From: Anaerolineae bacterium | GTDB lineage: Bacteria; Chloroflexota; Anaerolineae; Aggregatilineales; Aggregatilineaceae | Assembly (NCBI GenBank): GCA_016926875.1 | Contig: JAFGNU010000081.1 | Location: forward strand, 1-62,793 | Direction of reading: 5' to 3' | Length of the DNA stretch: 62,793 nt | Shown: one piece after another, positions 26,937-36,027 of the stretch | Numbering within the stretch: position 1 is the stretch's first letter | Layout of the letters: each line of letters begins with the position of its first letter | Translations under genes and position numbers: made by a program | The notes under the pieces: model-generated | Databases searched by the model: none | Seen by the model: only the letters and a program-made list of their open reading frames with translations | Told to the model about the DNA's origin: nothing

Positions 26937-26964
26937 TTGTCTTAACGATTAGTTTGGGTACAAT
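26937..26964 (+). promoter_or_regulatory. promoter of adk
   Basis: TTGTCT (26937-26942), a 16-bp spacer and TACAAT (26959-26964), about 60 bp before the adk start. Confidence 0.5.
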
Positions 26965-27029
26965 CCACCTGGCTTTTCACATGCCATTCACGCAAGTCAT
27001 TTTTACCAACACATGTGAGGTAGATAATT

Positions 27030-27611
27030 ATGAAACCGGCTTTTATCATGTTCTTTGGCCCGCCGGGGTGTGGCAAAGGAACCCAGGCGAAAAAAATCGT
27101 CGAAACGGTTGATCTGGCGCAGATTTCCACCGGCGAGCTGTTCCGTAAACATCTCGGTGAGAAAACCCCCCTGGGGCTGGAAGCGCAAAAATACATGTCG
27201 CGCGGCGCGCTGGTGCCGGACGAGATCACAATCGGCATGGTTCGCGAGCGGATTATGCAGCCCGACTGCAAAAACGGCGCGATCTTTGATGGTTTCCCGC
27301 GTACAGGTGCGCAGGCTGCCGCACTTGACAAGCTGTTGGCAGAGCTTGGTACCAGCCTGGGTATGGTAGTTGATTTTAAGCTGCCTATCGAGGTGTCCCG
27401 GCAGCGCTTGATGGCCCGCCAGGAAGGCCGCGCCGACGATAAACCGGAGGTCATCGAAAAACGGCTCGCCGATCACGCCGAGGTTGAGCAGAGCGTCATG
27501 CCGCACTATCACGCCCAGGCTGGGCTGGTACGCGATGTAGATGCCAACCGCACTATCGACGAAATATTCGATGATGTGCTCGCGCTGATCAAGAGCTGCA
27601 TGGATCAATAG
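27030..27611 (+). CDS. adk: adenylate kinase, short form
   Basis: A 193-residue enzyme that interconverts ATP + AMP and 2 ADP. The P-loop GPPGCGKGT, the AMP-site segments STGELFR and DGFPRT, and ARQEGRADDKPEVIEKRL are present. The large LID insertion is absent, so this is the short variant. GAGGTAG precedes the ATG. Adk is usually with ribosomal protein genes and secY; here it is alone, followed by two hairpins. Confidence 0.94.
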   Translation: MKPAFIMFFGPPGCGKGTQAKKIVETVDLAQISTGELFRKHLGEKTPLGLEAQKYMSRGALVPDEITIGMVRERIMQPDCKNGAIFDGFPRTGAQAAALDKLLAELGTSLGMVVDFKLPIEVSRQRLMARQEGRADDKPEVIEKRLADHAEVEQSVMPHYHAQAGLVRDVDANRTIDEIFDDVLALIKSCMDQ

Positions 27612-27640
27612 AATCGGGCCGACTTATTACGGCCCTACGG

Positions 27641-27670
27641 CGGAGGGATTTTTGATGTATCCCTCCGTTT
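27641..27670 (+). terminator. terminator after adk
   Basis: Perfect 9-bp stem CGGAGGGAT/ATCCCTCCG (27641-27649 with 27659-27667) followed by TTT. A smaller hairpin GGGCCG/CGGCCC (27616-27621 with 27630-27635) precedes it. Confidence 0.7.
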
Positions 27671-27732
27671 AACCATTTTTCCGCTTGTTCCGGTCCATTA
27701 CCTGATATTCTTGCGGGGTTCAAGCACCGTCA

Positions 27733-28773
27733 ATGAGCGAGCACAAACTATCGTCTCAACTGGCCTCCGGCGCCGCACTGGATCAATATACGCTCCAAAG
27801 CCTGCTTGGCCGAGGCAGAAATACCGAAATCTATCGTGCTGCTGGCCCAGACCCAAAGGTAGCAGTGGCAGTAAAAGTCTTCCACTCGCCGACGACTATA
27901 TCGACAGGGCAGAAAGCCCGCTTCCGCACCGAAGCCGAAGCGGTCCTGGCCCTTAAACATCCCAACATCATCCGGCTGTACGGTTTTGGGTCGGGTGACC
28001 GCCTGTACTACCTGGCGATGGAACTGGTTGAGGGTACCAGCCTGCGCGATATGATTTCAGCCCATCCAACCGGCCTGGGGCGCGACAATACCATGTTAAT
28101 CTTTATCCAGATCGCCAGCGCCATTGCCTGCGCCCACGATCAAAACGTCCTGCATGGCAATATCAAGCCCAACAATGTGCTGGTGGATAACAGCCAACGC
28201 CCTGTGCTAACCGACTTTAGCCTTCCCTGCCTGGCAGAAAGCATACAGGGGGTGGCCGCCAGCAGCACCCCGGCCTATATGGCCCCCGAACAGGCCACCG
28301 AAAGCGCTACCACGCCCCAAAGTGACATTTACGCGTTGGGCATTTTATTGTACGAAATGGTCACCGGCGACGTGCCGTTCAAAGGCGAAACCCCCGACCA
28401 GGTCATCTCAAAGCACATGCACGTACCACCCAGGCCGCCCAGCCAGCTTAATGTTGCGCTTGATCCACGTTTCGAGCATGTTATCCTGAAAGCGCTTAAC
28501 AAAAAACCGGCGGACCGGTACGCATCTGTGCGGGATATGATCAACGATCTGGAAAGCGAGGATGTTGTAGCCGGTGAATACCAGACGCTGACCATCAAGC
28601 GCGAGGACTTGACCGCGCCTAAGCGGCGGTCAGAAATCCGGCGGTTCGAACGAACTCGCGTTGATCAACCAGCCGATAAACCTGACCTGTCTACGCCTCT
28701 TAACCCGGCGGTGCTGATCGTCGGCCTGCTGCTGGTTGTGCTGGTAATTGCGCTGATCGTGTTGGTGCTCTAA
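27733..28773 (+). CDS. membrane-anchored serine/threonine kinase-like protein, probable pseudokinase
   Basis: A 346-residue protein with an N-terminal protein kinase fold (about 18-280), a basic linker and one C-terminal membrane helix (about 323-345) with almost nothing outside. The glycine loop (GRGRNTE, 26-32), Lys48 and the DFG Asp (D161 in DFS) are kept. The catalytic loop reads HGNIKPNN, so the HRD aspartate is replaced by Asn143, and DFG by DFS. This matches the pattern of pseudokinases such as JAK JH2 (HGN). It probably binds nucleotide and signals by shape. A residual kinase activity cannot be excluded from sequence. It converges on the GH13 gene. Confidence 0.85.
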   Translation: MSEHKLSSQLASGAALDQYTLQSLLGRGRNTEIYRAAGPDPKVAVAVKVFHSPTTISTGQKARFRTEAEAVLALKHPNIIRLYGFGSGDRLYYLAMELVEGTSLRDMISAHPTGLGRDNTMLIFIQIASAIACAHDQNVLHGNIKPNNVLVDNSQRPVLTDFSLPCLAESIQGVAASSTPAYMAPEQATESATTPQSDIYALGILLYEMVTGDVPFKGETPDQVISKHMHVPPRPPSQLNVALDPRFEHVILKALNKKPADRYASVRDMINDLESEDVVAGEYQTLTIKREDLTAPKRRSEIRRFERTRVDQPADKPDLSTPLNPAVLIVGLLLVVLVIALIVLVL

Positions 28774-28843
28774 CAAAAACGCGACTGTCGCCTGCATGTT
28801 TAGGCGTACAATCGCATCGTTCCATATAAGACCGGCTGGCTTA

Positions 28844-30784
28844 CTACTTTTGGAAGCGCGGAAACGCCGCGCCGTCCTCAAAGATCAACACGTGCCCATT
28901 CCCCAGGCTGGCATCCAGCGAAACGGTCAGGCGCCCGGTATGTGCCACAACAGTCCCCCACAACGGCGATAGCTCGTAATCGGCCACCGGCAGGTAGGCC
29001 CGGCCTTGCTCAACAGTCGCCATGCTGGAACTGGCGACTACAATCACGGTATGCTCCGCGTCTTGCCGCGCCACCACAATAAAATGCGGGTTATCGCTGT
29101 AGCCCAGGAAGAATGTATCGGGGTCGCGGTTACTGAGCAGTTCGGCGTATTTCTCGCGAAGCCGGAGCGCGTACCGGATCGAGCCAACCAGGTTGTCGGC
29201 ACGCGTCCAATCAAATGCCCACTCGCTGAACAGCGGCAGCGTTTCGGTGGGGTTTTGCTGGATCATCTCGTTCGTAAAGCCCAGGCCGGTATTGATCGGC
29301 TTGGTTTCCATCAACTCAAACCCGCTGTGGATAAACGGGATACCCGGCACAATCACGCTCATCGCCAACGCATAGTGGACAAACTCCAGCGGGGATGGGC
29401 GGCTGAACGCGCGCGGCGTATTGTGATTTTCGGCGGTGGCGAAGAACGGCAGCGGTAACCGCTCCTTCGACAGGCGCCCCAGGAACTCGCGCAGCTTGTC
29501 GGGGATATGGAAGTCAAACACCATGTAACCCAACACGGCGTTATACCCCTCATCTACACTTTTCTGCTCGATCAGGAAGTTCTCATCCAGAAACGCAAAA
29601 TCCGGGTTAATGTGCCGGGCCGTATCGACCACGCGCTGCTTGAGCGGCATCGGCAGGGCGTGTCCCATGTCGATCATCACGCCGTCAATGCCGAACTGCT
29701 CCTGAAAGTGCGGGATCACACCGATCACAGCCTCCCACAGATCGCATACTGCGTTTTCCGGCTGCGCGAAACGCTCGTCGTACATGCGAAGCGTGTTGTA
29801 AGCAATGTAATTGAAGTCAGGGTGATCGTACATCCGCAGGTAGGTTACGTCGGTCCAGGGCGGCTGGTTATCATCCGGCGGCCAGTCGGCAAACGCGCCG
29901 GGAATGCGCACCCGTGTTCCACCATCCAGCACGCCGATCCAGCGTCCGTTTTCCATGTGCACCTGGTCGGCGCGCGGCGGCTCGGTGAACATCTCAAGAT
30001 AGGTGTCCGGCGGCGCAGGCAGATCAGAGAAGTCCCGCCGGTTGACCTTGTCCTTGATCTGCTGCAAATCGTCCCTGGCAAATATCGGGTTGCCGTATGC
30101 ATTGGGATCGTCGCTGCCCGGTTTGCGGTCCGGCACATCCGCGCGAATCCAATAAAACCATTCGGGATGCTGGCCGATCCAGTCGGCATCTTTGGAGGCA
30201 GTGCGCAGCACGAACTCCATAATGACACGCATCCCTAACCGGTGCGCTGCCTCGACAAACCCGGCGAACAGGGTATCCACATCCAGCCCAAGTGCGGGTT
30301 CGGCCAGGTTGTGGTCCAGCTCATACGCGTTGCGAATGCCATACGGTGAGCCGAGCGTGCCCTTTTTACCCGCCTGTCCCACCGACGTGATCGGCAGCAG
30401 GTGTACGGTGTTGATGCCCAGGCTGCGTATATACGGCAGCAGGGCGATGCTTTTGAGCAGCGTACCGGTATCGCGCCAGCCGTCCGGTGATGGGTCAGTA
30501 TCCAGGACATTGTCATGCCCGTGATCAAAAGCGGCGGTTACACGCGGAAACAGGTTGTAAATAATCGCGCGGTGCGTCCAATCACCGCCGCCGTCCCCCT
30601 GGACCAGCGGCTGCGGGTCGGCGTCGAGGATGGATTGCAGTATCTCGGCGTAAAACTCGTAGGGATTTACGGCCTGCGCATCTGTATCCTGGTGATCGAT
30701 CCACAATCCGGGGACAAAATAAGGAGTCGAAAGTTCCCGGCGCCGGGCGTGCAGCGCCGCAATGTTCTGTTCAAGTGCGGACAT
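28844..30784 (-). CDS. GH13 alpha-amylase family protein with altered catalytic residues
   Basis: A 646-residue protein with an N-terminal extension, a GH13 (beta/alpha)8 barrel and a C-terminal beta domain. Region II reads DGVMIDMGH: the nucleophile D372 is kept but the invariant Arg two residues earlier is Met370. The acid E401 is kept (FLDENF). Region IV reads ENHNTPR, so the third catalytic Asp is Asn455. DMGHALP recalls GlgE-like GH13_3 proteins. Hydrolysis or transfer is doubtful, and it may instead bind alpha-glucan. No signal peptide is seen, so it should be cytoplasmic. The ribosome site before the ATG at 30784 is weak. Confidence 0.82.
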   Translation of the reverse strand: MSALEQNIAALHARRRELSTPYFVPGLWIDHQDTDAQAVNPYEFYAEILQSILDADPQPLVQGDGGGDWTHRAIIYNLFPRVTAAFDHGHDNVLDTDPSPDGWRDTGTLLKSIALLPYIRSLGINTVHLLPITSVGQAGKKGTLGSPYGIRNAYELDHNLAEPALGLDVDTLFAGFVEAAHRLGMRVIMEFVLRTASKDADWIGQHPEWFYWIRADVPDRKPGSDDPNAYGNPIFARDDLQQIKDKVNRRDFSDLPAPPDTYLEMFTEPPRADQVHMENGRWIGVLDGGTRVRIPGAFADWPPDDNQPPWTDVTYLRMYDHPDFNYIAYNTLRMYDERFAQPENAVCDLWEAVIGVIPHFQEQFGIDGVMIDMGHALPMPLKQRVVDTARHINPDFAFLDENFLIEQKSVDEGYNAVLGYMVFDFHIPDKLREFLGRLSKERLPLPFFATAENHNTPRAFSRPSPLEFVHYALAMSVIVPGIPFIHSGFELMETKPINTGLGFTNEMIQQNPTETLPLFSEWAFDWTRADNLVGSIRYALRLREKYAELLSNRDPDTFFLGYSDNPHFIVVARQDAEHTVIVVASSSMATVEQGRAYLPVADYELSPLWGTVVAHTGRLTVSLDASLGNGHVLIFEDGAAFPRFQK

Positions 30785-30838
30785 GAAAGCCTATGCTACT
30801 CCTGCGGTACAAAGACAAATACGGGTGACGCCGTGCAC

Positions 30839-30869
30839 AAAAAACGGGATGCAATCGTGTTACATCCCG
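30839..30869 (-). terminator. terminator after the LCP gene
   Basis: CGGGATG/CATCCCG stem (30845-30851 with 30863-30869). On the minus strand it is followed by a run of T (30839-30844), so the GH13 gene downstream needs its own promoter. Confidence 0.7.
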
Positions 30870-30881
30870 ATCCAAACCGCA

Positions 30882-32201
30882 TTATTGATTATAGTCCGAG
30901 CCGAATACTTCGACCAACAAAGACCCAATTTTCTCGCGGTTTGGCACCAGGATCGCCTGCCCCTGCCAGGTAACCGGCGTCACATACTGCCAATCCAACA
31001 CGCCGTTCGAGAAATTCTCCGCCGGAATGTCTTTGATATACCACGCCAGTTCAAGCATCTGGTCCAGGGACAGGCCGGTATCCACCCCGTCGTTCAACTC
31101 GGCCCACAGGCTCGGCGCCTGGGTAGCCAGCTTGGGGATCATGTCGAACGCGATCACTTTGTCCCGCACGGCATAAATCACCTGCTGCTGGCGGTGTGCG
31201 CGGTCGATGTCGTCGGAACTGTGGCGGCTGCGTGCGTATTTTAGCGCCGTGTCGCCGTCCATGTGATGCCACCCGGCGCTGATCGAAAACGGATCGTAGC
31301 CGTAGTTCATGTCCGGGTACAGCGAGTCGTAGATGTCGTAGGGCACTTCGATATCAACACCGTCGATCAGGTCGATGACGCCGATGAACGCGTCAAAGTC
31401 CACCACAACATACTCGTTCACCCGGATGCCCAGGTTATACTGCACAGTCTGCATCGCCAGGCGCGGACCGCCGCCCGGACCTTCGTATTCACCCAGGGCA
31501 TACGCCGCATTGACGCGCTGCAATCCATAGCCCGGCACATCCACGTACAGGTCACGCGGAATACTGAGCAGGCCGACCTGTTTTGTATCGGGGTCAAGGC
31601 TGACCAGAATCATTGTGTCTGAACGAAATGATGTGCCAAATTCACCGGGGCGTTTGTCCATGCCCATAACCAGGACGGTGAAGCGCTCTTCGCCATCCCA
31701 GGGGTGAATGATCATGCTCTCGCCGTTGCCCAACAGCCCGGCAGCAGCCGCGTCACCCGTGCCTTCGAGAATGCCGCCCGGCCCATAGATCACCGAGGTT
31801 GGCTCAATCGGGACGCTGGTGGCTACTGTGCCCTCGCTGCCGCGTGTAGCCTGCACCAGGAAAAACACCGTCATGCTCATCACGACCGTCACGCCCAGCA
31901 GCGCCGCCGCGATGATCACCCACGCCCAATCATCCGGTGCGCCGCGCTCGCGTCGAATCTTGCGCCGCCGGACACGATCACGCGCCCGCCGACGCTGCCC
32001 GCTGCTGTCTGTGCGCAGCACAGGAGAACCGGCTGCCTGCGGCTGAGACGAAAAAAACGGCTGCTGGCCGGGGAAGCTGTACCAGTGCTCCGATCCCGAT
32101 GCAGTGTCCGGCGGTTTTATGCTGCTGTGGGGTTGGGTATGGACCTCACCCGGCTGAACCGGTTCGTTATGCGGCTGTGTTGGGACCGTGTTTTCCGTCA
32201 T
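30882..32201 (-). CDS. LytR-CpsA-Psr (LCP) family glycopolymer ligase
   Basis: A 439-residue membrane protein. About 90 cytoplasmic residues (Gln/Pro-rich, then Arg-rich) precede one membrane helix (about 93-115), and the LCP domain is outside. LCP motifs are present: LVMGMDKRPGE, FRSDTMILVSLDP, LLSIPRDLYVDVPG, and KYARSRHSSDDIDRAHRQQQ with the conserved arginines. LCP enzymes move polyprenyl-linked glycopolymers onto the cell wall or surface. GGAGC lies about 10 bp before the ATG. The polymer in this organism is unknown. Confidence 0.92.
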   Translation of the reverse strand: MTENTVPTQPHNEPVQPGEVHTQPHSSIKPPDTASGSEHWYSFPGQQPFFSSQPQAAGSPVLRTDSSGQRRRARDRVRRRKIRRERGAPDDWAWVIIAAALLGVTVVMSMTVFFLVQATRGSEGTVATSVPIEPTSVIYGPGGILEGTGDAAAAGLLGNGESMIIHPWDGEERFTVLVMGMDKRPGEFGTSFRSDTMILVSLDPDTKQVGLLSIPRDLYVDVPGYGLQRVNAAYALGEYEGPGGGPRLAMQTVQYNLGIRVNEYVVVDFDAFIGVIDLIDGVDIEVPYDIYDSLYPDMNYGYDPFSISAGWHHMDGDTALKYARSRHSSDDIDRAHRQQQVIYAVRDKVIAFDMIPKLATQAPSLWAELNDGVDTGLSLDQMLELAWYIKDIPAENFSNGVLDWQYVTPVTWQGQAILVPNREKIGSLLVEVFGSDYNQ

Positions 32202-32340
32202 GCGGATAATTGCTCCACGCAGGTGTACCTGAATCGTATTGTAACGTTAAACGGACAAAGCCTCAATGTGTTAAAATCCTATCGTTCTCCACCGCATGAC
32301 CGACTGCGCGGATCAACACATGTAGGAATACAACGACCGT

Positions 32341-33159
32341 ATGAGTAAAACAACCTGGCGTTTGCTGATCACTGATACCGACACCGGCGCGCAAAACATG
32401 GCGGTTGACCAGGCGATCATGGAAGCGGTCGCACAGGGCCATGTACCGCCTACTCTGCGGCTGTATGCCTGGGTGCCGCCGTGCCTGTCGTTGGGCTACA
32501 TGCAGCCCATGTCTGACGTGGATCATGAGCGCCTGGCAGCGCGTGGTTGGGAGTTGGTGCGGCGGATGACCGGCGGGCGCGCGATCCTGCACACGGACGA
32601 ACTGACCTACAGCGTGGCGGTCCAGGCCGACACCCCGATCGTAGCCGGTGACATTGTGGCGAGCTACCGCAGGCTGAGCCAGGCACTGCTGACTGCCCTG
32701 CTTCGCCTGGGCGCGAACGTGGACGCCGATAAGCGCACCCAATCGCAGCGCAGCACCAAAGGGCCGGTGTGTTTCGAGGTGCCCAGCCACTACGAAATCA
32801 CAGCATCCGGTAAAAAACTGGTCGGCAGCGCCCAGGTGCGCAAGTTCGGCGCGGTTCTACAGCACGGCTCGCTGCCGCTGACCGGCGACATCACGCGCAT
32901 TGTTGATGCGTTGGTGTTCCCTGATGAAGATAAGCGCGAAGCCGTCCGCGAACGCGTGCGCCGCCGGGCCGCCACGCTTGAAGGCGTGACCGGGCAGGCT
33001 GTTGCATGGGACGAAGCCGCTGCCGCACTGGCGGACAGCTTCAAAGACACGTTCGATCTCACGTTCACCAACGGCGACCTGACGCCGGACGAACAAACGC
33101 GCGCCGAAGACCTGCGCGCGTCCGTATACACCACCGACGATTGGAATGCTCGCTTTTAG
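32341..33159 (+). CDS. octanoyltransferase LipM / lipoate-protein ligase A family
   Basis: A 272-residue protein of the BPL/LplA/LipB fold. RRMTGGRAILH is the binding loop, and ASGKKLVGSAQVR carries the usual lysine. Cys144 in GPVCFEVPSHYEI matches the acyl-carrying cysteine of LipM, so transfer of octanoyl groups from ACP to lipoyl domains is more likely than ATP-dependent ligation. No lipA is in the window. The gene is divergent from the LCP gene and converges on a DUF4230 gene. Confidence 0.88.
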   Translation: MSKTTWRLLITDTDTGAQNMAVDQAIMEAVAQGHVPPTLRLYAWVPPCLSLGYMQPMSDVDHERLAARGWELVRRMTGGRAILHTDELTYSVAVQADTPIVAGDIVASYRRLSQALLTALLRLGANVDADKRTQSQRSTKGPVCFEVPSHYEITASGKKLVGSAQVRKFGAVLQHGSLPLTGDITRIVDALVFPDEDKREAVRERVRRRAATLEGVTGQAVAWDEAAAALADSFKDTFDLTFTNGDLTPDEQTRAEDLRASVYTTDDWNARF

Positions 33160-33167
33160 GACGGGTT

Positions 33168-34052
33168 TCAGTACAGGCAGGTTTCGCTGGGCGGCAGTTC
33201 CTCATCGCTGCGCTGAAATGTGACCTGCTCAAACCCCAGCTTGTTTAACAAACCGGCAATGGCCGCTTCGGCGTTGTCATACGCCAGCGCGGGCAGTTCC
33301 AACTCGTAGGTGGTTTCGAGCAGTTCCTCCATTGAGCGCTTGTAGGCGGTTTCTTGCAGCCCTTCAAAAATACCGTCGCAGTCCTGCAAGCCAAACGGTA
33401 TTTCGGTGCAGCTACTCTCGACAATATCCGGGCTGCCCAGCGTACAGCCGGTGATCTGCACCGGGGGCAGCATGATGGTGAGGCTGTTATCCGGGTTCAC
33501 GATGACGTCCGTTTCGGCGATCTGCGCCAGGTCAATGCCCAGCGTCACGCGTCCGATATAGCTCATGCGCAGTTCGGCGTCCGGAGCAGGCCCGGTATCA
33601 ATCACCGTCTTGGTGATCTCAATATCGCTGCTGACCGTCTGCAACAGCGCCAGGTCTTGAATGCCCAGCACAATCGTGCGGCTGTCGGCAACCTGGGGCG
33701 TGGCATCGTCTTCGAAGCCGAATATATTCAGGAAGGGATCCAGCGGGTCGCCGATAAAATCGGCCACGCCCAGCACCATCACCGCGATTGCAAAGGCGAT
33801 CACCAGCGTCAGCACCAGCAGCGACAGTCCGCCAAACAACGCGCAGGTGCCCATACAGCCGCGCCGGGGTGCTGGCGCGGGCGGTGGGCGGCGGCGTTTG
33901 CGCGGAACCGCGCGTTCCTGTGGATGCAATACGCGCGGATCATCAACAGCGACCGGTGCACGGCGGCGCGGGCGAGCTTCTATGATCTCGCCCTCCACTT
34001 CTTCGATGGCGTTGGGCCTATAGTCCCCGTTTGAATCGTTGCCGCGTGACAA
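33168..34052 (-). CDS. DUF4230 membrane protein
   Basis: A 294-residue protein with a Pro/Arg-rich cytoplasmic N-terminus (about 1-65), one membrane helix (about 70-95) and an outside DUF4230 domain. That domain shows the family's pattern of a repeated aliphatic strand, IGRVTLGIDLAQI and LPPVQITGCTLG. Its function is unknown. It begins with TTG at 34052, supported by GGAGGA 5 bp upstream. Cysteines in the outside domain could form disulfides. Confidence 0.75.
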   Translation of the reverse strand: MSRGNDSNGDYRPNAIEEVEGEIIEARPRRRAPVAVDDPRVLHPQERAVPRKRRRPPPAPAPRRGCMGTCALFGGLSLLVLTLVIAFAIAVMVLGVADFIGDPLDPFLNIFGFEDDATPQVADSRTIVLGIQDLALLQTVSSDIEITKTVIDTGPAPDAELRMSYIGRVTLGIDLAQIAETDVIVNPDNSLTIMLPPVQITGCTLGSPDIVESSCTEIPFGLQDCDGIFEGLQETAYKRSMEELLETTYELELPALAYDNAEAAIAGLLNKLGFEQVTFQRSDEELPPSETCLY

Positions 34053-34160
34053 TGGCGTCCTCCATCTCTCCGGTTAAACCGCCCCTGGCTATCACCTGAC
34101 TATGTCCCACTCTGATATTTGCTACGTGTACCTGCCGCCCCGGTTGCGGGACCGATCCCT

Positions 34161-35984
34161 CTATAAGACCCGGAACTGGTACAGCGCCCCGTCGTCAAAG
34201 TCGCGCTTGCGATAGTAGCCCCGCGTGCCTACCGCCGAAATAACAGCCAGCCGCCGGTAGCCGCGTTCGCGTGCGATGTCGGCGGCGCATTCGATCAACC
34301 GGCTGCCCAGGCCGCTGTGCTGCGCCCTGCCCGGTGATTCTTCGCCCAACGAAAGCGACTGGCCGTAGACATGCACTTCGCGGATCATGGCTGCGCCCTC
34401 CAGGCTGTCGAGTATTGGCGGCGCATCCGGCAGCGACAGGCGCAGGAATCCCGCGATCCGGCGATCCGCTGTGATGTACTGCAAAAAGACCTCGTCCCCA
34501 ATGCTCGATGTATACCACAACTCGTCCAGGCGCAGCGCCTCAAGTGCCACCGCCTGCCCGCGAATCTCCCTGGCGCGGATGTCCGGACTGCGTTCGCCCT
34601 GCCGCCGCAGTTCGCGGTCCACCACCTGCCGGAAGTTGGTTGTCAGGTCGCCCGCCACAATATCGGTGGACGGAATATCACGCACGACGCGCGTCAGGCG
34701 GCAGTATTCGGGCGTATCCAAAAAACACGCCGTCAGCACGTGCAGCAGTTCAGCATGGGTATACGGCTGCCACCTGCCGTCCTGGTAATACTGCATCAGT
34801 TCCGCGCTTTCGATCAATGAACAGGGATAGATTTTTAGTTCGTCGGGCCGGAAGTCGGGATCGGCAAACAGCGCCCGGTAATCCTCGATGTCTGCTTCGG
34901 GCGATGAGCCGTACAGGTTCGGCATCCAGTGCGCGTGAATCTTGAAGCCTGCCTGCCGCAGCAGCTTGAGCGCCCGCCGCGACGTTTCGACCGTGTGCCC
35001 GCGTTTATTCTTACGCAATACCTCATCGTCCAGGCTTTGCAGGCCGATCTGCACCTTGGTCGCGCCCAACCGCCGGAACCGGATCACCTCGTCCACTGTG
35101 ATCTCGTCCGGGCGCGTCTCGATCACCAGCCCCACGCAGCGGCAGACCGCCGTTTCATTCTGGCGGTGAGCGGCAAGCAGTTCGTCCCATGTCGCGAACT
35201 CGTCCGCCGGGCCGCGCTCGCGCTCGCCCCGGTCGATAGCCCTGGCAAGTTCCAGCGAGCGGCGCATTTCATCACGGTAAATATCCTGCACAATCTGGTT
35301 ATACGTCCGGTCCAGCCGCGTCCCGTCCACCTCGATTGAGGGCAGTTCTTGCGCCGGGTGGAACTGGGATGCTTCCCGCAGCGCGTCAAGCACTTCGGCG
35401 GAGCGGTCGATCCCCTGGCCGAAGTCATGCAGGGCATCAAAGATACGCCTGACAAACCAGATTTGATAGCTTTCGGGATACGATGACCACGTCCCGCCCA
35501 GGATGATCACTTCGATCTTGTCGGTCGGGTGCCCGGCTTCATACAGCGTGCGCAGACGCGACAGCGTTTGCAGGTAGGGATCAAAATGATTCTGCCCGGC
35601 CCGCTGTGCGCCCGGCTCGCTCACCAGGTAGCTTTTGGGCATCCGTACATCATTCGGGCAAAATATACACGTACCGGGGCATGGGAACGGCTTGGTCAGC
35701 ACCGTGACTGGCGTCACGCCCGACTGGGTGCGGACCGGCTTCATGCGCAACCGCTCAACTACTGCCGCGTCATAGGGCGGCAGGCCGTTTGTTCCGGCGA
35801 ACGCGCGGTACGCCTGGATCAGGTGATTTTTGCTGAACAGCCCGCGCCCGTCTTTTGGATGCATCTTCAAAAGACTGACAAGCTGCTTATGCGACAGGTC
35901 GGGCTGATCAACGACCGCCTGCAAAATCGCCAGCAGCGGCTCGCGGTAGTGTTCCAGGTCCAGCGCCGGTTTAAAACGCGTCAT
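34161..35984 (-). CDS. elp3: bacterial Elp3: radical-SAM/acetyltransferase for tRNA wobble uridine
   Basis: A 607-residue Elp3 protein. The radical-SAM cluster motif CPGTCIFC is at about residues 102-109. The C-terminal GNAT domain has the acetyl-CoA loop QHSGLGSRLIE and then AVISAVGTRGYYRKRDF, which are Elp3 hallmarks. Elp3 attaches a carboxymethyl group from acetyl-CoA to U34, giving cm5U. A Chloroflexota Elp3 (Dehalococcoides) has been studied structurally as a stand-alone enzyme. Other Elongator subunits are absent here, as usual in bacteria. I use the ATG at 35984; a GTG lies just before. The gene is 43 bp from, and divergent to, a Trm9-like methyltransferase. Confidence 0.95.
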   Translation of the reverse strand: MTRFKPALDLEHYREPLLAILQAVVDQPDLSHKQLVSLLKMHPKDGRGLFSKNHLIQAYRAFAGTNGLPPYDAAVVERLRMKPVRTQSGVTPVTVLTKPFPCPGTCIFCPNDVRMPKSYLVSEPGAQRAGQNHFDPYLQTLSRLRTLYEAGHPTDKIEVIILGGTWSSYPESYQIWFVRRIFDALHDFGQGIDRSAEVLDALREASQFHPAQELPSIEVDGTRLDRTYNQIVQDIYRDEMRRSLELARAIDRGERERGPADEFATWDELLAAHRQNETAVCRCVGLVIETRPDEITVDEVIRFRRLGATKVQIGLQSLDDEVLRKNKRGHTVETSRRALKLLRQAGFKIHAHWMPNLYGSSPEADIEDYRALFADPDFRPDELKIYPCSLIESAELMQYYQDGRWQPYTHAELLHVLTACFLDTPEYCRLTRVVRDIPSTDIVAGDLTTNFRQVVDRELRRQGERSPDIRAREIRGQAVALEALRLDELWYTSSIGDEVFLQYITADRRIAGFLRLSLPDAPPILDSLEGAAMIREVHVYGQSLSLGEESPGRAQHSGLGSRLIECAADIARERGYRRLAVISAVGTRGYYRKRDFDDGALYQFRVL

Positions 35985-36027
35985 CACGTCTCACTACCAT
36001 ATCGACTCATATCCTACAGAGTGTAAC

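Noticed and set aside
29507..30238. 243-codon plus-strand frame opposite the GH13 gene
   Set aside because: No ribosome site or motif; it exists because the GH13 gene is GC-rich.
27733..30784. A dedicated glycogen-regulation system formed by the pseudokinase and the GH13 protein
   Set aside because: The genes are convergent and not in one operon, and no other glycogen genes are nearby, so adjacency alone is too weak.
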